A stretch of DNA of 64,000 bases, from positions 2,542,001-2,606,000 of the forward strand of contig NZ_CP019312.1 of the NCBI RefSeq assembly GCF_001969365.1, in the 5' to 3' direction. The notes under the pieces are model-generated. The model was not told the DNA's origin, ran no database searches, and was given only the letters and a program-made list of their open reading frames with translations. This DNA is from Tateyamaria omphalii (GTDB lineage: Bacteria; Pseudomonadota; Alphaproteobacteria; Rhodobacterales; Rhodobacteraceae). Position 1 is the stretch's first letter; each line of letters begins with the position of its first letter. Shown here in pieces: positions 55,115 to 64,000 of the stretch. Both the position numbers and the translations under genes were made by a program.

Positions 55115-56035
55115 ATGGACCTGTCTTCCATCAACCCCATCCTGCTGATCGCTGCCATGATCGCAGCGGCCACGCCCATCCTGTTGGCAGCCATCGGAGA
55201 GCTTGTCGTTGAACGCGCGGGCGTCCTGAACCTCGGGGTCGAGGGGATGATGATCACGGGCGCGGTCTGCGGCTTCATCATCGCCGTGAACACAGGCTCC
55301 CCCACCGTCGGCTTCATTGCCGCCGCCGTGGGCGGTGCGGTGCTGTCGCTGCTCTTTGCCTTTCTCACGCAGGTGGCGCTGGCCAATCAGGTGGCGTCGG
55401 GCCTTGCGCTGACCCTCTTTGGGCTGGGGCTGTCGTCGCTGATGGGCCAAAGCTACGTGGGCATCAAACCACCCCGGGCGGACCCGACACCGCTGGGGCC
55501 GCTGGCAGATATCCCCGTGATCGGGCCGATCCTTTTTGGCCACGACATGATGGTCTATATCGGGTTGGGGATCGTCGCCGCCACCTGGGCCGTGCTGAAA
55601 TTCACACGCGCAGGGCTGGTCCTGCGTGCCGTGGGCGAAAACCACGATGCGGCCCACGCCCTGGGCTACAAGGTCAAGCGCATCCGCACGCTGGCGATCC
55701 TGTTCGGCGGGGCCTGCGCGGGGCTGGGTGGGGCCTACATCAGCCTGATCCGCGTGCCGCAATGGACCGAAGGGATGACGGCAGGCGTCGGCTGGATCGC
55801 CCTCGCCCTCGTCGTCTTTGCCTCGTGGAAGCCGTGGCGCGTGCTGCTCGGTGCCTATCTTTTTGGCGGGATCACCCAGCTGCAGTTGAACCTGCAAGGG
55901 GCAGGCGTTGCCATTCCGGTCGAGTATTTGGCAATGTCGCCTTACGTCGTGACGATCATCGTTCTGGTGATTCTGAGCGCAGACAAATCCCGCGCTCCCG
56001 GCTCACTGGGGCGCACATTCCACGCCTCGGGATAA
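55115..56035 (+). CDS. BMP-type nucleoside ABC transporter, permease 2
   Basis: 306 residues, mostly transmembrane, with the paralogous motif ERAGVLNLGVEGMMITGAV and a cytoplasmic loop RAVGENHDAAHALGYKVK. It forms the channel with permease 1. Confidence 0.92.
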   Translation: MDLSSINPILLIAAMIAAATPILLAAIGELVVERAGVLNLGVEGMMITGAVCGFIIAVNTGSPTVGFIAAAVGGAVLSLLFAFLTQVALANQVASGLALTLFGLGLSSLMGQSYVGIKPPRADPTPLGPLADIPVIGPILFGHDMMVYIGLGIVAATWAVLKFTRAGLVLRAVGENHDAAHALGYKVKRIRTLAILFGGACAGLGGAYISLIRVPQWTEGMTAGVGWIALALVVFASWKPWRVLLGAYLFGGITQLQLNLQGAGVAIPVEYLAMSPYVVTIIVLVILSADKSRAPGSLGRTFHASG

Positions 56036-56065
56036 GGGGCGCACCTAAATGGGGAGAAACCTGAA

Positions 56066-57139
56066 ATGAAATTCACGACACTTCTGGCAAGTGCCGCGCT
56101 GGCGCTTGGGCTGGCGGGCGGCGCTATGGCCCAGGACCCGACCAAGGTCGGCTTTGTCTATGTCGGTCCCGTGGGCGACGGCGGCTGGACCTATGAACAC
56201 GACCAGGGCCGCCTCGCGGTCGAGGCGGAGTTCGGCGACGCGGTCGAGACCGTGTTCGTGGAAAACGTGGCCGAGGGCCCGGATGCGGAACGTGTGATGA
56301 CGCAGATGGCACTCGATGGCGCCGACCTGATCTTTACAACGTCCTTCGGCTTCATGGACCCGACGATCAATGTCGCCTCCAAGTTCCCGGATGTGAAGTT
56401 CGAGCACGCCACCGGCTACAAACGCGCCGACAACGTGTCGACCTATTCGGCCCGTTTCTACGAGGGGCGCGCCGTGCAAGGCCACATCGCGGGCAAGATG
56501 ACGGAGTCGAACATCATCGGCTACATCGCCTCCTTCCCGATCCCCGAAGTGATCCGCGGCATCAACTCCGCCTATCTGCACGCCGCCAAGGTGAACCCCG
56601 ATGTCGAGTTCAAGATCATCTGGGTCTACACGTGGTTTGACCCCGCGAAAGAGGCGGACGCGGCCAAGGCGCTGATCGACCAGGGCGCCGACGTGGTGCT
56701 GCAGCACACCGATTCCACAGCGCCGCAAGCCGCCGCACAGGAAGCCGGCGACGTGATGACCTTCGGCCAGGCGTCGGACATGGCGCAATACGCACCCTTC
56801 CCGCGCGTGTCTTCGATCATCGACAACTGGGCCCCCTACTACATCGAGCGCACGCGCGCCGTGATGGACGGCACCTGGGAAAGCGTGGACACGTGGGACG
56901 GTATCCCCACCGGCATGGTTGAGATTGGCGAGATCACCGATGCGGTCCCGGCCGAGGTGAAGGCCGAAGCCGAAGCCATGATCGAGGCGATGCGGACGGG
57001 CGAATACCACCCCTTCACCGGCCCGATCAACAAGCAGGACGGCAGTGCATGGCTGGCCGAAGGCGACGTGGCCGATGACGGCACGCTCGCCGGCATGAAC
57101 TTCTACATCGAAGGTGTGGACGGAGAGATCCCGCAGTAA
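56066..57139 (+). CDS. BMP-family substrate-binding protein
   Basis: 357 residues with a cleavable signal peptide (ASAALALGLAGGAMAQ) and a periplasmic Bmp/Med fold (VGFVYVGPVGDGGWTYEHD; later FEHATGYKRADNVSTYSARF). It is the binding component of the transporter, probably for purine nucleosides. It is the last gene before a strong terminator. Confidence 0.93.
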   Translation: MKFTTLLASAALALGLAGGAMAQDPTKVGFVYVGPVGDGGWTYEHDQGRLAVEAEFGDAVETVFVENVAEGPDAERVMTQMALDGADLIFTTSFGFMDPTINVASKFPDVKFEHATGYKRADNVSTYSARFYEGRAVQGHIAGKMTESNIIGYIASFPIPEVIRGINSAYLHAAKVNPDVEFKIIWVYTWFDPAKEADAAKALIDQGADVVLQHTDSTAPQAAAQEAGDVMTFGQASDMAQYAPFPRVSSIIDNWAPYYIERTRAVMDGTWESVDTWDGIPTGMVEIGEITDAVPAEVKAEAEAMIEAMRTGEYHPFTGPINKQDGSAWLAEGDVADDGTLAGMNFYIEGVDGEIPQ

Positions 57140-57168
57140 GCGACACAGCTTTCTATCGAAAATGCGCT

Positions 57169-57191
57169 GGCCCCCGGTTTCGGGGGCCTTT
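57169..57191 (+). terminator. Rho-independent terminator of xdh-transporter operon
   Basis: GGCCCCC (57169-57175) and GGGGGCC (57182-57188) form a perfect stem with a 6-base loop followed by TTT, 30 bp after the binding-protein stop. Confidence 0.85.
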
Positions 57192-57223
57192 GCGTTTGGT
57201 CATCCTTGGAAAGGGACAAGCCC

Positions 57224-57613
57224 ATGCCATTCAACAAACTTCACGTACCCCGCAGCCTTGCCCCCGAGACGTGCCAGCAGATCAACCGCAACCTGCACGC
57301 CGCTCTGGTCGAAACATGCGCCGTCAACCCCGACGATGACTTCTGCATCACGTGCCGCTACGACCCAGAGGACATGGCGTTCCATCCCACGTTCCTCGGG
57401 CCGCGCGACCCTGCGGCGACCATTGTCATTGAAATCGCCCTGCTCGGCGGGCGGACCGATGCACAGAAAGAGGCGCTTTATGCCGATATCCGCGCCCGGT
57501 TGGGCAGCATCGGGTTTCCGCCCGAAAACGCCATCATCTTCCTGATCGAGAATGCCGCGATCGACTGGTCCTTTGGACCGCAGGGGTCGGTCAAGACCGT
57601 GCTGGGCCTCTAA
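57224..57613 (+). CDS. Tautomerase-superfamily protein
   Basis: From ATG 57224 (129 residues) the product starts MPFNKLHVPRSL, giving the N-terminal proline required for tautomerase catalysis. It has the beta-alpha-beta pattern ending NAAIDWSFGPQGSVK. GGAAAGGGAC precedes the start. The substrate is unknown. Confidence 0.7.
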   Translation: MPFNKLHVPRSLAPETCQQINRNLHAALVETCAVNPDDDFCITCRYDPEDMAFHPTFLGPRDPAATIVIEIALLGGRTDAQKEALYADIRARLGSIGFPPENAIIFLIENAAIDWSFGPQGSVKTVLGL

Positions 57614-57619
57614 CGCCTG

Positions 57620-58345
57620 TCACTGCGCAAAGATCCGGACCATCTGCGCGTCGAAATGCGCCCAGGTCATCGTCGCCTTGTTCCCGGCATAGCCGTGGTA
57701 ATGTGACTTGCCCGTATCATTGGGCAGACCCGCCCAGATCTTGGCCAGGTTGTTCATGAAGGCGACGCGGTCCATCTCGCCCGCCAGAAAGGGCTGCAAC
57801 CCGGCATCGGCCAGTAGGATGTCGGCCAGCTGGTCCTGCACGTCGGGGGTAAAGCGTTGGCGCGGGTTGAGACCGGCTTGCCGCACCAGCCGCCGCAGGG
57901 TCGGCGGGATGAACTGGTAGCGCCCGATGGCGTGGGGCTGACCGGGCGTCGCGTCGATCCAGTCATAGATTTGCCGGATGGTCAGCTGCGTGGGATCGGC
58001 GGGCGGCTTGATCGTGGCTCCGTATTGCACGGCGTCATAGCCCTTGGACCCGGCCTCCGCCTGCGCGATCAGCGTGCGCAGGCGCGCCACGCGGTCTTTG
58101 GCCGGATAGCTGCGCAGCGCGTCCAGTTCCTCCGGATCGGGCGGCGCAAACAGGCCCGTTTCGGACCGCCCCGCAAACAGGCTGGGGCCGGAATGCCGGA
58201 TCATCGCCGTATCAGGGCGCACGATCAGCGGCGCCGCCTGGGGCAACAGACTGGCCCGACTGGCCATCGGCAACGCCTCCCCCCACGCGAGGGCCGCCTG
58301 CCCGATCAACGCCACACATGCCAAGACACACCAGATCCACCGCAT
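57620..58345 (-). CDS. Exported lysozyme-like (GH104-type) protein
   Basis: 241 residues with a signal peptide (WIWCVLACVALIGQAALAWG) and a lambda-lysozyme-like region: IAQAEAGSKGYDAV with the candidate catalytic Glu, then AIGRYQFIPPTLRRLV and the C-terminal LAKIWAGLP. Probable cell-wall hydrolase in the periplasm. Confidence 0.7.
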   Translation of the reverse strand: MRWIWCVLACVALIGQAALAWGEALPMASRASLLPQAAPLIVRPDTAMIRHSGPSLFAGRSETGLFAPPDPEELDALRSYPAKDRVARLRTLIAQAEAGSKGYDAVQYGATIKPPADPTQLTIRQIYDWIDATPGQPHAIGRYQFIPPTLRRLVRQAGLNPRQRFTPDVQDQLADILLADAGLQPFLAGEMDRVAFMNNLAKIWAGLPNDTGKSHYHGYAGNKATMTWAHFDAQMVRIFAQ

Positions 58346-58459
58346 CGCAATCCCATTCTGAAATCATCGCGTGCGGTGGTTTTGGGCCGCGACATCTAAA
58401 CACGAGGTTGCCGCGCCGCGCCGTTCTGAAAGGCATTTATGTCAAATGCGAACCATCTC

Positions 58460-58699
58460 TCAGGACGCCGTCAAAATGGCGTAAATCTCGTCCTTGAGCG
58501 CCATGCGCTTCCTGCGCATCTCCTGCATGTGGTCATCCGACACCGGATCCACATCCGTCTCGGCCCGATGTACGACACCGTTGATGGCATGATACTTGTC
58601 GACCAAACGCGCAAAATGGGCATCGCGCTGGCGCAGCTCCGAAATACGTTCCGCATGCTCTGGAAAGTCGCTGGCAAGCGCGTGAGGGGTGTTTGACAT
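58460..58699 (-). CDS. YdcH-family (DUF465) protein
   Basis: 79 residues with the DUF465 helical-hairpin pattern ISELRQRDAHFARLVDKYH ... RRKRMALKDEIYAIL. Function unknown; widespread in proteobacteria. Confidence 0.85.
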   Translation of the reverse strand: MSNTPHALASDFPEHAERISELRQRDAHFARLVDKYHAINGVVHRAETDVDPVSDDHMQEMRRKRMALKDEIYAILTAS

Positions 58700-58717
58700 C
58701 TCCGTACTCCCAACCCG

Positions 58718-59593
58718 TCAGCTCTTGCGCGATTGCGGGTGCTGGGACGCCGCCAGAATATGGGCGGACCCATGCACCGATGTGTCGGCCTGCTGCACGA
58801 TCAGCGGGTCGGGCACGGTCGCCACATCCAGATCCTTGTCCGGATAATCAAGCCCAGCCAGAAAATGCTTCATGCAGTTGATGCGCGCACGTTTCTTGTC
58901 GTTGGATTTGATCACGGTCCAGGGCGCATCAGCAGTATCGGTGTAGAAAAACATCGCCTCCTTCGCCTCGGTATAGTCGTCCCACTTGTCCAGGCTCGCC
59001 CGGTCGATGGGCGACAGTTTCCACTGCTTCAGCGGATCGGTCTTGCGCGCCTCGAACCGGCGGCGCTGTTCGTCCTGGGTGACGGAAAACCAGTATTTGA
59101 ACAGATGAATGCCCGACCGCGACAGCATCCGCTCGAATTCGGGCGTCTGGCGCATGAACTCCAGGTATTCACCGGCCGCACAGAACGACATCACCCGCTC
59201 CACACCGGCGCGATTGTACCACGATCGGTCATAAAGCACGATCTCGCCCGAGGTCGGCAGATGCTTGACATAGCGCTGGAAAAACCATTGCCCGCGCTCC
59301 TCATCCGTGGGCTTGTTCAGGGCCACGACACGGGCCGCGCGGGGGTTCAGATGCTCCATAAAGCGCTTGATCGTCCCGCCCTTGCCAGCGGCATCGCGCC
59401 CCTCGAACAGCAGAACAAATTTCTGGCCGGTGTCCTGCACCCACAGCTGCACCTTCAGCAATTCAACCTGCAACGCCGCCTTTTCCGCCTCGTATTCCAT
59501 CCGGCTCATCTTGTCCGGGTAGGGGTATTGCGCGGTGTCAAAAGCCTGCGCGGCCGATGGGTTCGTATCCAGCGTCTCAGCGGTCTGCGCCAT
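58718..59593 (-). CDS. ppk2: Polyphosphate kinase 2
   Basis: 291 residues with PPK2 Walker A FEGRDAAGKGGTIKRF, lid motif PTDEERGQWFFQRYV and Walker B VLYDRSWYNRAGVE. It transfers phosphate from polyphosphate to nucleotides. Single-domain form. Confidence 0.93.
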   Translation of the reverse strand: MAQTAETLDTNPSAAQAFDTAQYPYPDKMSRMEYEAEKAALQVELLKVQLWVQDTGQKFVLLFEGRDAAGKGGTIKRFMEHLNPRAARVVALNKPTDEERGQWFFQRYVKHLPTSGEIVLYDRSWYNRAGVERVMSFCAAGEYLEFMRQTPEFERMLSRSGIHLFKYWFSVTQDEQRRRFEARKTDPLKQWKLSPIDRASLDKWDDYTEAKEAMFFYTDTADAPWTVIKSNDKKRARINCMKHFLAGLDYPDKDLDVATVPDPLIVQQADTSVHGSAHILAASQHPQSRKS

Positions 59594-59647
59594 GGGGTGT
59601 CTCCTTCTATCTACCGACAGAAGCCAGACACCATGCGCAGGCTCACG

Positions 59648-60328
59648 TCATTGACGTGTATCAATTTGTAATTTTTTGTCCAAAACCGTCCATACGGGCA
59701 TCAATGCTTCCATCTGGCCGAGGGTCGCCTTCACCACCCCCATATCGCGCCAATCCTCGGGCATGGGGCCGGACACGGCGAGCGCCTTGCGCTTGAGCAG
59801 ATCAGCATGGGGGTGGTCCGGGTCGTACGGTTTCGGCACGCGCTTCAGCGGCTCCGGCCCCCAATCGCTGATGACCGCCCCACTGTCGGCGGCCTGATCC
59901 AGCGCCTCCTGCAAACTGTCACCCCAGTTGTCGACAAAGGCGCGATACCGGGTCAGATGCTCGCCTTGCAGGCCCATGACCCCCATGCCCAGAATAAAGT
60001 AATCCGGCGCCAGCCCGCAGAACCACGAGGGCGCCAGCGGGTCCTTGTTCACCGGCTGCCACATGATGTGCAGATGGGTGTTCAGCGGCGTCTTGTCCTT
60101 GGAAAAGCGCACGTCCCGGTAGATGCGGAACACTTTGGGCTTGTGCGGCTTGCCGGTGATGCGGGCCACATCCTCGGCCATCAGATCGGCAAAGAACCCG
60201 GCAGGCCCTGCAATGGCCTCCTTGTAATGCGCCTTGTGCGGCTCGAACCAATCCTTGGTGTTGTTCTTGTCCAGCTTGGCGAAAAAGCGCAGCGCCTCGT
60301 CCACCAGTGTCTCGAACCCATCGGCCAT
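59648..60328 (-). CDS. DUF2461-family protein
   Basis: From ATG 60328 (226 residues) it shows the DUF2461 pattern: FFAKLDKNNTKDWFEPHK, then RIYRDVRFSKDKTPLNTHL and a C-terminal FILGMG segment. Function not established. Confidence 0.85.
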   Translation of the reverse strand: MADGFETLVDEALRFFAKLDKNNTKDWFEPHKAHYKEAIAGPAGFFADLMAEDVARITGKPHKPKVFRIYRDVRFSKDKTPLNTHLHIMWQPVNKDPLAPSWFCGLAPDYFILGMGVMGLQGEHLTRYRAFVDNWGDSLQEALDQAADSGAVISDWGPEPLKRVPKPYDPDHPHADLLKRKALAVSGPMPEDWRDMGVVKATLGQMEALMPVWTVLDKKLQIDTRQ

Positions 60329-60483
60329 GTGTGTGTCCTCCGTAACGTGCCGCTTTGAACCTATCGCGCGGCGCGGGTCAGTCCACCGCAGGCTGATGCC
60401 CGTGTCCGGCAGCGGCGGGCATTTACGCTTTGGTAACACTCTCCACCGCACGGTCCGTTAACCATGGAAATGGCATACCAGCG

Positions 60484-60511
60484 GTGCACGCACGGTGCAC
60501 AGGATGTGCAC
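60484..60511. promoter_or_regulatory. Three GTGCAC sites phased at 11 bp
   Basis: GTGCAC occurs at 60484, 60495 and 60506, exactly 11 bp apart, i.e. on one helical face. GTTAACCATGG lies ~25 bp upstream and further GTTAAC sites (~60539, ~60577) downstream, in the 291-bp gap before the aldo-keto reductase. It looks like a phased protein-binding array; the TTAACCAT sequence resembles a CtrA half-site. Confidence 0.5.
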
Positions 60512-60619
60512 GGGTTGTGACCCCCGCAAAGCCCAGTGTTAACAGACGATTCGCACCAATTACGCGACACTGCGCGTTAACCGTTGCGCGTACGGTGCCT
60601 CCATGGCACGACTTTGCAC

Positions 60620-61546
60620 ATGATGACGTCCCTTTCCGGCACCCCGCTTTCACCCCTGACCTTTGGCACCATGCAGTTCGGCGGGCGCGCAGACGCCGCC
60701 GAAAGCCGCGCCATGTTCGACGCCGCGCGCGCCGCAGGGATCACCCATTTCGACACCGCTTACGTCTATACCGAAGGCGCGTCCGAAACCCTGCTGGGCG
60801 AGATGGCCCAGAAGGATCGCGAGGGGCTGATCATCGCCACCAAGGCCGCCTATAATGGCGGCTCGGGACGCGACAACATCCTGACCGGCTTCGCCACCTC
60901 GCAACAGCGCCTGCAAATGGATATGGTCGACATCCTCTACCTGCACCGCTTCGACGACGACACGCCGCTGCAGGAAACCTTCGACGCCCTCGCAACGCTC
61001 AAACACGAGGGACGCATCCGCCATATCGGCGTCTCCAACTTCGCCGCCTGGCAGGTGATGAAGGCGCAAGCGGTGGCCGCGCAATTCGACGTGCGCATCG
61101 ACATCATCCAACCCATGCACAGCCTGGTCAAACGCCAGTCCGAGGTTGAAATCTTCCCCATGGCCGTCGATCAGGGCATTGAAATCGCACCCTATTCTCC
61201 GCTGGGCGGCGGACTGCTCACCGGCAAATACGCAAGCGGTGGCACCGGGCGCCTGACCGAAGACAGCCGCTATGCCGCCCGCTACAACGTGGATTGGATG
61301 CGCGACGCGGCGGTGAAGCTGACCGCCTTGGCATCCGATCTGGGCACCAGCCCCGCGACGCTCGCGGTCGCCTGGGCCATGGCCCACCCGGCCCGCCCGC
61401 GCCCCATCATCTCCGCCCGCTCGGCAGAACAACTCGCCCCGTCGCTGGCCGCACTCGACTTCGACATGACGGCGGATCTCTACGAGCAGATCACCGGTTT
61501 CAGCGTCACCCCGCCCCCCGCCACCGACCGGATCGAGGAAGCGTGA
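60620..61546 (+). CDS. Aldo/keto reductase
   Basis: About 308 residues with the AKR TIM-barrel motifs FDTAYVYTEGASETLLGE (catalytic Asp/Tyr), KAAYNGG and HIGVSNFAAWQV, and a C-terminal nucleotide-binding segment RPIISARSAEQL. NADPH-dependent carbonyl reductase of unknown substrate. ATG 60620 or 60623. The stop overlaps the next gene (GTGA). Confidence 0.9.
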   Translation: MMTSLSGTPLSPLTFGTMQFGGRADAAESRAMFDAARAAGITHFDTAYVYTEGASETLLGEMAQKDREGLIIATKAAYNGGSGRDNILTGFATSQQRLQMDMVDILYLHRFDDDTPLQETFDALATLKHEGRIRHIGVSNFAAWQVMKAQAVAAQFDVRIDIIQPMHSLVKRQSEVEIFPMAVDQGIEIAPYSPLGGGLLTGKYASGGTGRLTEDSRYAARYNVDWMRDAAVKLTALASDLGTSPATLAVAWAMAHPARPRPIISARSAEQLAPSLAALDFDMTADLYEQITGFSVTPPPATDRIEEA

Positions 61547-62598
61547 CAGACATCATCGTCATCGGCGGGGGCATCGCCGGGGTCTCCGCCGCCGCACGCC
61601 TCTCCGAAGGCGCGCATGTCACGCTGATCGAAGGTGAAAGCGCCCTCGGCTACCATGCCTCGGGCCGCTCCGCCGCGCTTTTTGAACAGAACTACGGCCT
61701 GCCCCCGGTGATCGCGTTGAACAAGGCAAGCGCGGACTACCACCAACCCTATCTCAGCCCCCGCGGCTTCCTGCTGATCGCGCGCGCAGGCGAGGACGAA
61801 GGGTTCGAGGCGGACGCCAAAACCCTGAAATGCCCCGAAATTTCAGTGGACGAGGCCCGTGCCCACGTCCCGATCCTGAACACCCGGATCACCCGCGCCG
61901 CCTACCACGCCGACGCCTGGGACATCGACACCGACCGCATGATTCAGGATTTCGCAAAGACGGTGCGCGCAAATGGCGGGCAGGTCCTGACCGACCGCAA
62001 GGTCACGGCCATCGACCGAAACAAAACCTGGACCGTCCGTTGCGGTAACGAGGTGTTAACCGCCGACCTGCTGGTCAACGCCGCAGGCGCCTGGGCCGAC
62101 CAGATCGCCGCCCTTGCCGGCGTCGATCCTATGGGCATCACCCCCCACCGCCGCTCCATGGCCCGCCTGCCCGCACCGGGCCACCAAGCCATTGAAAACT
62201 GGCCCATATTCTTCGGCGTGGGCGAGACGTGGTACGCCAAACCCGACGCCGGAAAGCTGCTCGTCTCCCCTGCCGACGAAGACGCGGTAGACCCCCACGA
62301 CGCCTGGGCCGACGACATGGTGCTGGCCGAAGGGCTCGACCGCTACGCGCAGCACGTGACCGTACCCGTGACACGGGTCGAAACCTCCTGGGCTGGCCTG
62401 CGCAGCTTCGCCCCCGACCGCTGCCTGGTGCTGGGCCGCGACGTGCAAGTCCCTGATTTCATTTGGTGCGCGGGCCAGGGCGGCTATGGCTTCCAGACGG
62501 CGCCCGCCGCCAGTCAACTCCTCGCCGACCTCGTCCTCGGCCGCCCCCCGCAGATCGACGCGAGCACCGTCACTTCCCTGTCGCCAGCCCGCTTCTGA
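61543..62598 (+). CDS. FAD-dependent oxidoreductase (DAO family)
   Basis: 351 residues from GTG 61543, with the FAD dinucleotide-binding start TDIIVIGGGIAGVSAAARL and DAO-family features (YHASGRSAALFEQNYG, LVNAAGAWADQIA). Probably a D-amino-acid or glycine-type oxidase/dehydrogenase. Coupled to the aldo/keto reductase. Confidence 0.9.
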   Translation: MTDIIVIGGGIAGVSAAARLSEGAHVTLIEGESALGYHASGRSAALFEQNYGLPPVIALNKASADYHQPYLSPRGFLLIARAGEDEGFEADAKTLKCPEISVDEARAHVPILNTRITRAAYHADAWDIDTDRMIQDFAKTVRANGGQVLTDRKVTAIDRNKTWTVRCGNEVLTADLLVNAAGAWADQIAALAGVDPMGITPHRRSMARLPAPGHQAIENWPIFFGVGETWYAKPDAGKLLVSPADEDAVDPHDAWADDMVLAEGLDRYAQHVTVPVTRVETSWAGLRSFAPDRCLVLGRDVQVPDFIWCAGQGGYGFQTAPAASQLLADLVLGRPPQIDASTVTSLSPARF

Positions 62599-62615
62599 CC
62601 CGCTAGGCTCGCCCC

Positions 62616-63386
62616 ATGTTGATACGCTATTTGATGCTGACCGCGCTGGTCATTTTAACCGCTTGCGGCGCTCCCGCCCCTGCCCCCTTCACAGGCCCCA
62701 TGGTCATCGGCGATACCGACCCGGTCCGATTTTCTGGCCGCCAACCAACCACTTACCCGGTCCAGGGCATGGACGCCGCCCGCTTCCAGACCTCCGTCGA
62801 TTGGGAACGGGCCAAGGCCGTGGGCATAGACTTCGTGTTCCTGAAAGCCACCGAAGGCGGTGACCTCCTCGACCCCGCCTTCGAGGATCACTGGCGCGGC
62901 GCGGGCCGCGCAGGCATCAAGCGCGGCGCCTACCATTTCTACTATTTCTGCACGCCTCCGGAAGTGCAGGCCCAGTTCTTCATCCGCACCGCCCCCAAGA
63001 CACGCGGCAGCCTGCCGCCGGTGCTGGACATGGAATGGAACCCCTTCTCCCCCACCTGCCAGCGCCGCCCCGACGCGGCCACGGTGCAGGACGAAATGCG
63101 CCGCTGGCTAGACCTCGTAACGGCCCATTACGGCCAACGCCCGATCATCTACACCACACCGGGCTTTTACGAGGATGCCGCGCTAAACACCTTCAAAGGC
63201 TACGAATTCTGGCTCCGCACCACGGCCAAAACCCCGGCACAAGCCTATCCTGGCCAGCCTTGGCGCTTCTGGCAATACACAGCCACGGGCACCCTGCCCA
63301 ACACGGTAGGATCGGTGGACATCAACGCCTTCAACGGCACGACTGGCGATTGGGAGGCTTGGCTGGATCGCAGAACGATCCGCTAA
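62616..63386 (+). CDS. GH25 lysozyme-like lipoprotein
   Basis: 256 residues with a lipobox (LVILTAC) and the GH25 barrel motifs GMDAARFQTSVDWERAKA, FVFLKATEGGD, PPVLDMEWN (catalytic acidic residues) and the terminal SVDINAFNG. Predicted outer-membrane-anchored muramidase. Confidence 0.9.
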   Translation: MLIRYLMLTALVILTACGAPAPAPFTGPMVIGDTDPVRFSGRQPTTYPVQGMDAARFQTSVDWERAKAVGIDFVFLKATEGGDLLDPAFEDHWRGAGRAGIKRGAYHFYYFCTPPEVQAQFFIRTAPKTRGSLPPVLDMEWNPFSPTCQRRPDAATVQDEMRRWLDLVTAHYGQRPIIYTTPGFYEDAALNTFKGYEFWLRTTAKTPAQAYPGQPWRFWQYTATGTLPNTVGSVDINAFNGTTGDWEAWLDRRTIR

Positions 63387-63424
63387 TCTACCACCTTCTT
63401 CTCTTGGAAAATACGGCGGGGGGT

Positions 63425-63444
63425 CTGGGGGGCTGGCCCCCCAG
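63425..63444. repeat. GC-rich perfect hairpin after GH25 gene
   Basis: CTGGGGGGCTGGCCCCCCAG is an 8-bp stem with a CTGG loop. It lacks a T run, and it follows GGAAAATACGGCGGGG, similar in style to the dispersed repeats in xdhA. Possibly a repeat element that also terminates transcription. Confidence 0.5.
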
Positions 63445-63479
63445 TCGGTCGCCGCAGCACCAGCGCGGCGAAACCGCTC

Positions 63480-64000
63480 CTACCCGTCCTTGCGGATCAC
63501 CTCGTTCTTTGGGTCATAGGGGCTGTCCTCAACCACCTCGGCATCCCAAAGCTGATCAAACATCCTGACGTTCAACCGTGTCCCCGGCACCGCCAGATCC
63601 GGCGTGACATACCCCATCCCAATCGACTTCCCGAAGGCCACGGAATAGCCACCGGAGGTCAAACGGCCCACGCGCGTTTCGCCATCATAAAGCGCCTCGC
63701 GCCCCCAGGGATCGGCATCGTTCGGCCCGTCAATCAGCAGGGTGACACATTTCGAACGCACCCCGATCTTCTCCATCGCAGCCTTGCCATGGAAGTTCTT
63801 GGACAGGTCCACAAACCGCGGCAAATCCGCCTCGATCGGCGTTGCATCGCGCCCCAACTCCGTCCCAAAGGCGCGATAGCTCTTCTCCTGCCGCAGCCAG
63901 TTCTGCGCCCGCGCGCCAACCAGCTTCATGCCGTGCTTTTCACCGGCAGCAACCAGTTGATCCCACAGGTAATTCTGCATCTCGATGGGGTGGTGCAACT
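63480..64000 (-). CDS. GcvT/aminomethyltransferase-domain protein (5' part outside window)
   Basis: The visible C-terminal ~173 residues have the GcvT folate-binding features LVGARAQNWLRQEKSYRAFG and GRLTSGGYSVAFGKSIGMGYV. The end resembles dimethylglycine or sarcosine dehydrogenases as well as GcvT itself; the missing N-terminus would decide. The frame is open to the window edge. Confidence 0.8.
   Translation of the reverse strand, partial: LHHPIEMQNYLWDQLVAAGEKHGMKLVGARAQNWLRQEKSYRAFGTELGRDATPIEADLPRFVDLSKNFHGKAAMEKIGVRSKCVTLLIDGPNDADPWGREALYDGETRVGRLTSGGYSVAFGKSIGMGYVTPDLAVPGTRLNVRMFDQLWDAEVVEDSPYDPKNEVIRKDG

Noticed and set aside
1..64000. CRISPR array or CRISPR-associated transposon
   Set aside because: No regularly spaced repeats and no cas genes; target selection is attributed to TniQ and the nrdJ site.

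Overview
The window reads as a GC-rich alphaproteobacterial chromosome, most likely a marine Rhodobacterales/Roseobacter-type organism. The evidence is a class II (B12-dependent) ribonucleotide reductase, the hisG-hisZ-hisS cluster, an xdhABC operon coupled to a BMP-type nucleoside ABC transporter, DUF1489 and YdcH proteins, and roseobacter-style dispersed repeats. This attribution comes from gene content only; no 16S or other marker is present.

About 1-34,830 is accessory DNA and 34,854-64,000 is ordinary core chromosome. The border is precise. Element B, a 24.3-kb Tn7-like transposon (10,489-34,830), begins and ends with TGT/ACA, carries matching GACATAGC-type terminal repeats, and is flanked by a perfect 5-bp duplication AGATG (10,484-10,488 and 34,831-34,835). 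Its right terminus is 23 bp past the stop codon of nrdJ, the same geometry as Tn7 downstream of glmS. Immediately left of B, separated by 2 bp plus the duplication, is the right end of a related element A (ending at 10,481). The nrdJ 3' end has therefore been used at least twice, giving a tandem array. The left end of A is not visible and probably lies left of the window.

Element A (visible part) carries a copper/thiol cluster (CopD, multicopper oxidase, CsoR with operator, DUF305, glutaredoxin-MauE fusion), a short prokaryotic Argonaute operon with a Mrr-TIR-APAZ partner, and an AAA ATPase with a partner protein next to its right end. Membership of the copper genes in A is inference.

Element B carries, from its left end, tniQ, tnsC, tnsB and tnsA (all transcribed leftwards), an intergenic stretch with a gene remnant, a zinc-ribbon protein, a type I restriction-modification operon with a small RHH-like leader gene, a GNAT acetyltransferase and a HEPN-like protein. 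Next comes a nucleotide-signalling island: a tandem-cyclase plus E2-like pair, diverging from a WYL regulator, a cyclic-nucleotide-binding membrane effector and a PycC-like cyclase (Pycsar-like). B ends with a second copy of the AAA ATPase/partner module beside its right end. The ATPase copies are about 93% identical; the partners are much more diverged. The whole is a layered anti-phage island moved by a Tn7-like machine.

The core region contains nrdJ, DUF1489, a membrane protein, hisG/hisZ/hisS, slyX, a 33-bp inverted-repeat element, a lipoprotein, dnaE, an ArsR/SRPBCC pair, xdhABC with a purine/nucleoside transporter operon, a tautomerase-like protein, a lysozyme-like protein, YdcH, a PPK2 kinase, DUF2461, an aldo-keto reductase, an FAD oxidoreductase, a GH25 lysozyme lipoprotein and a truncated GcvT-type protein. 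All functions are read from motifs and context; no search was run.
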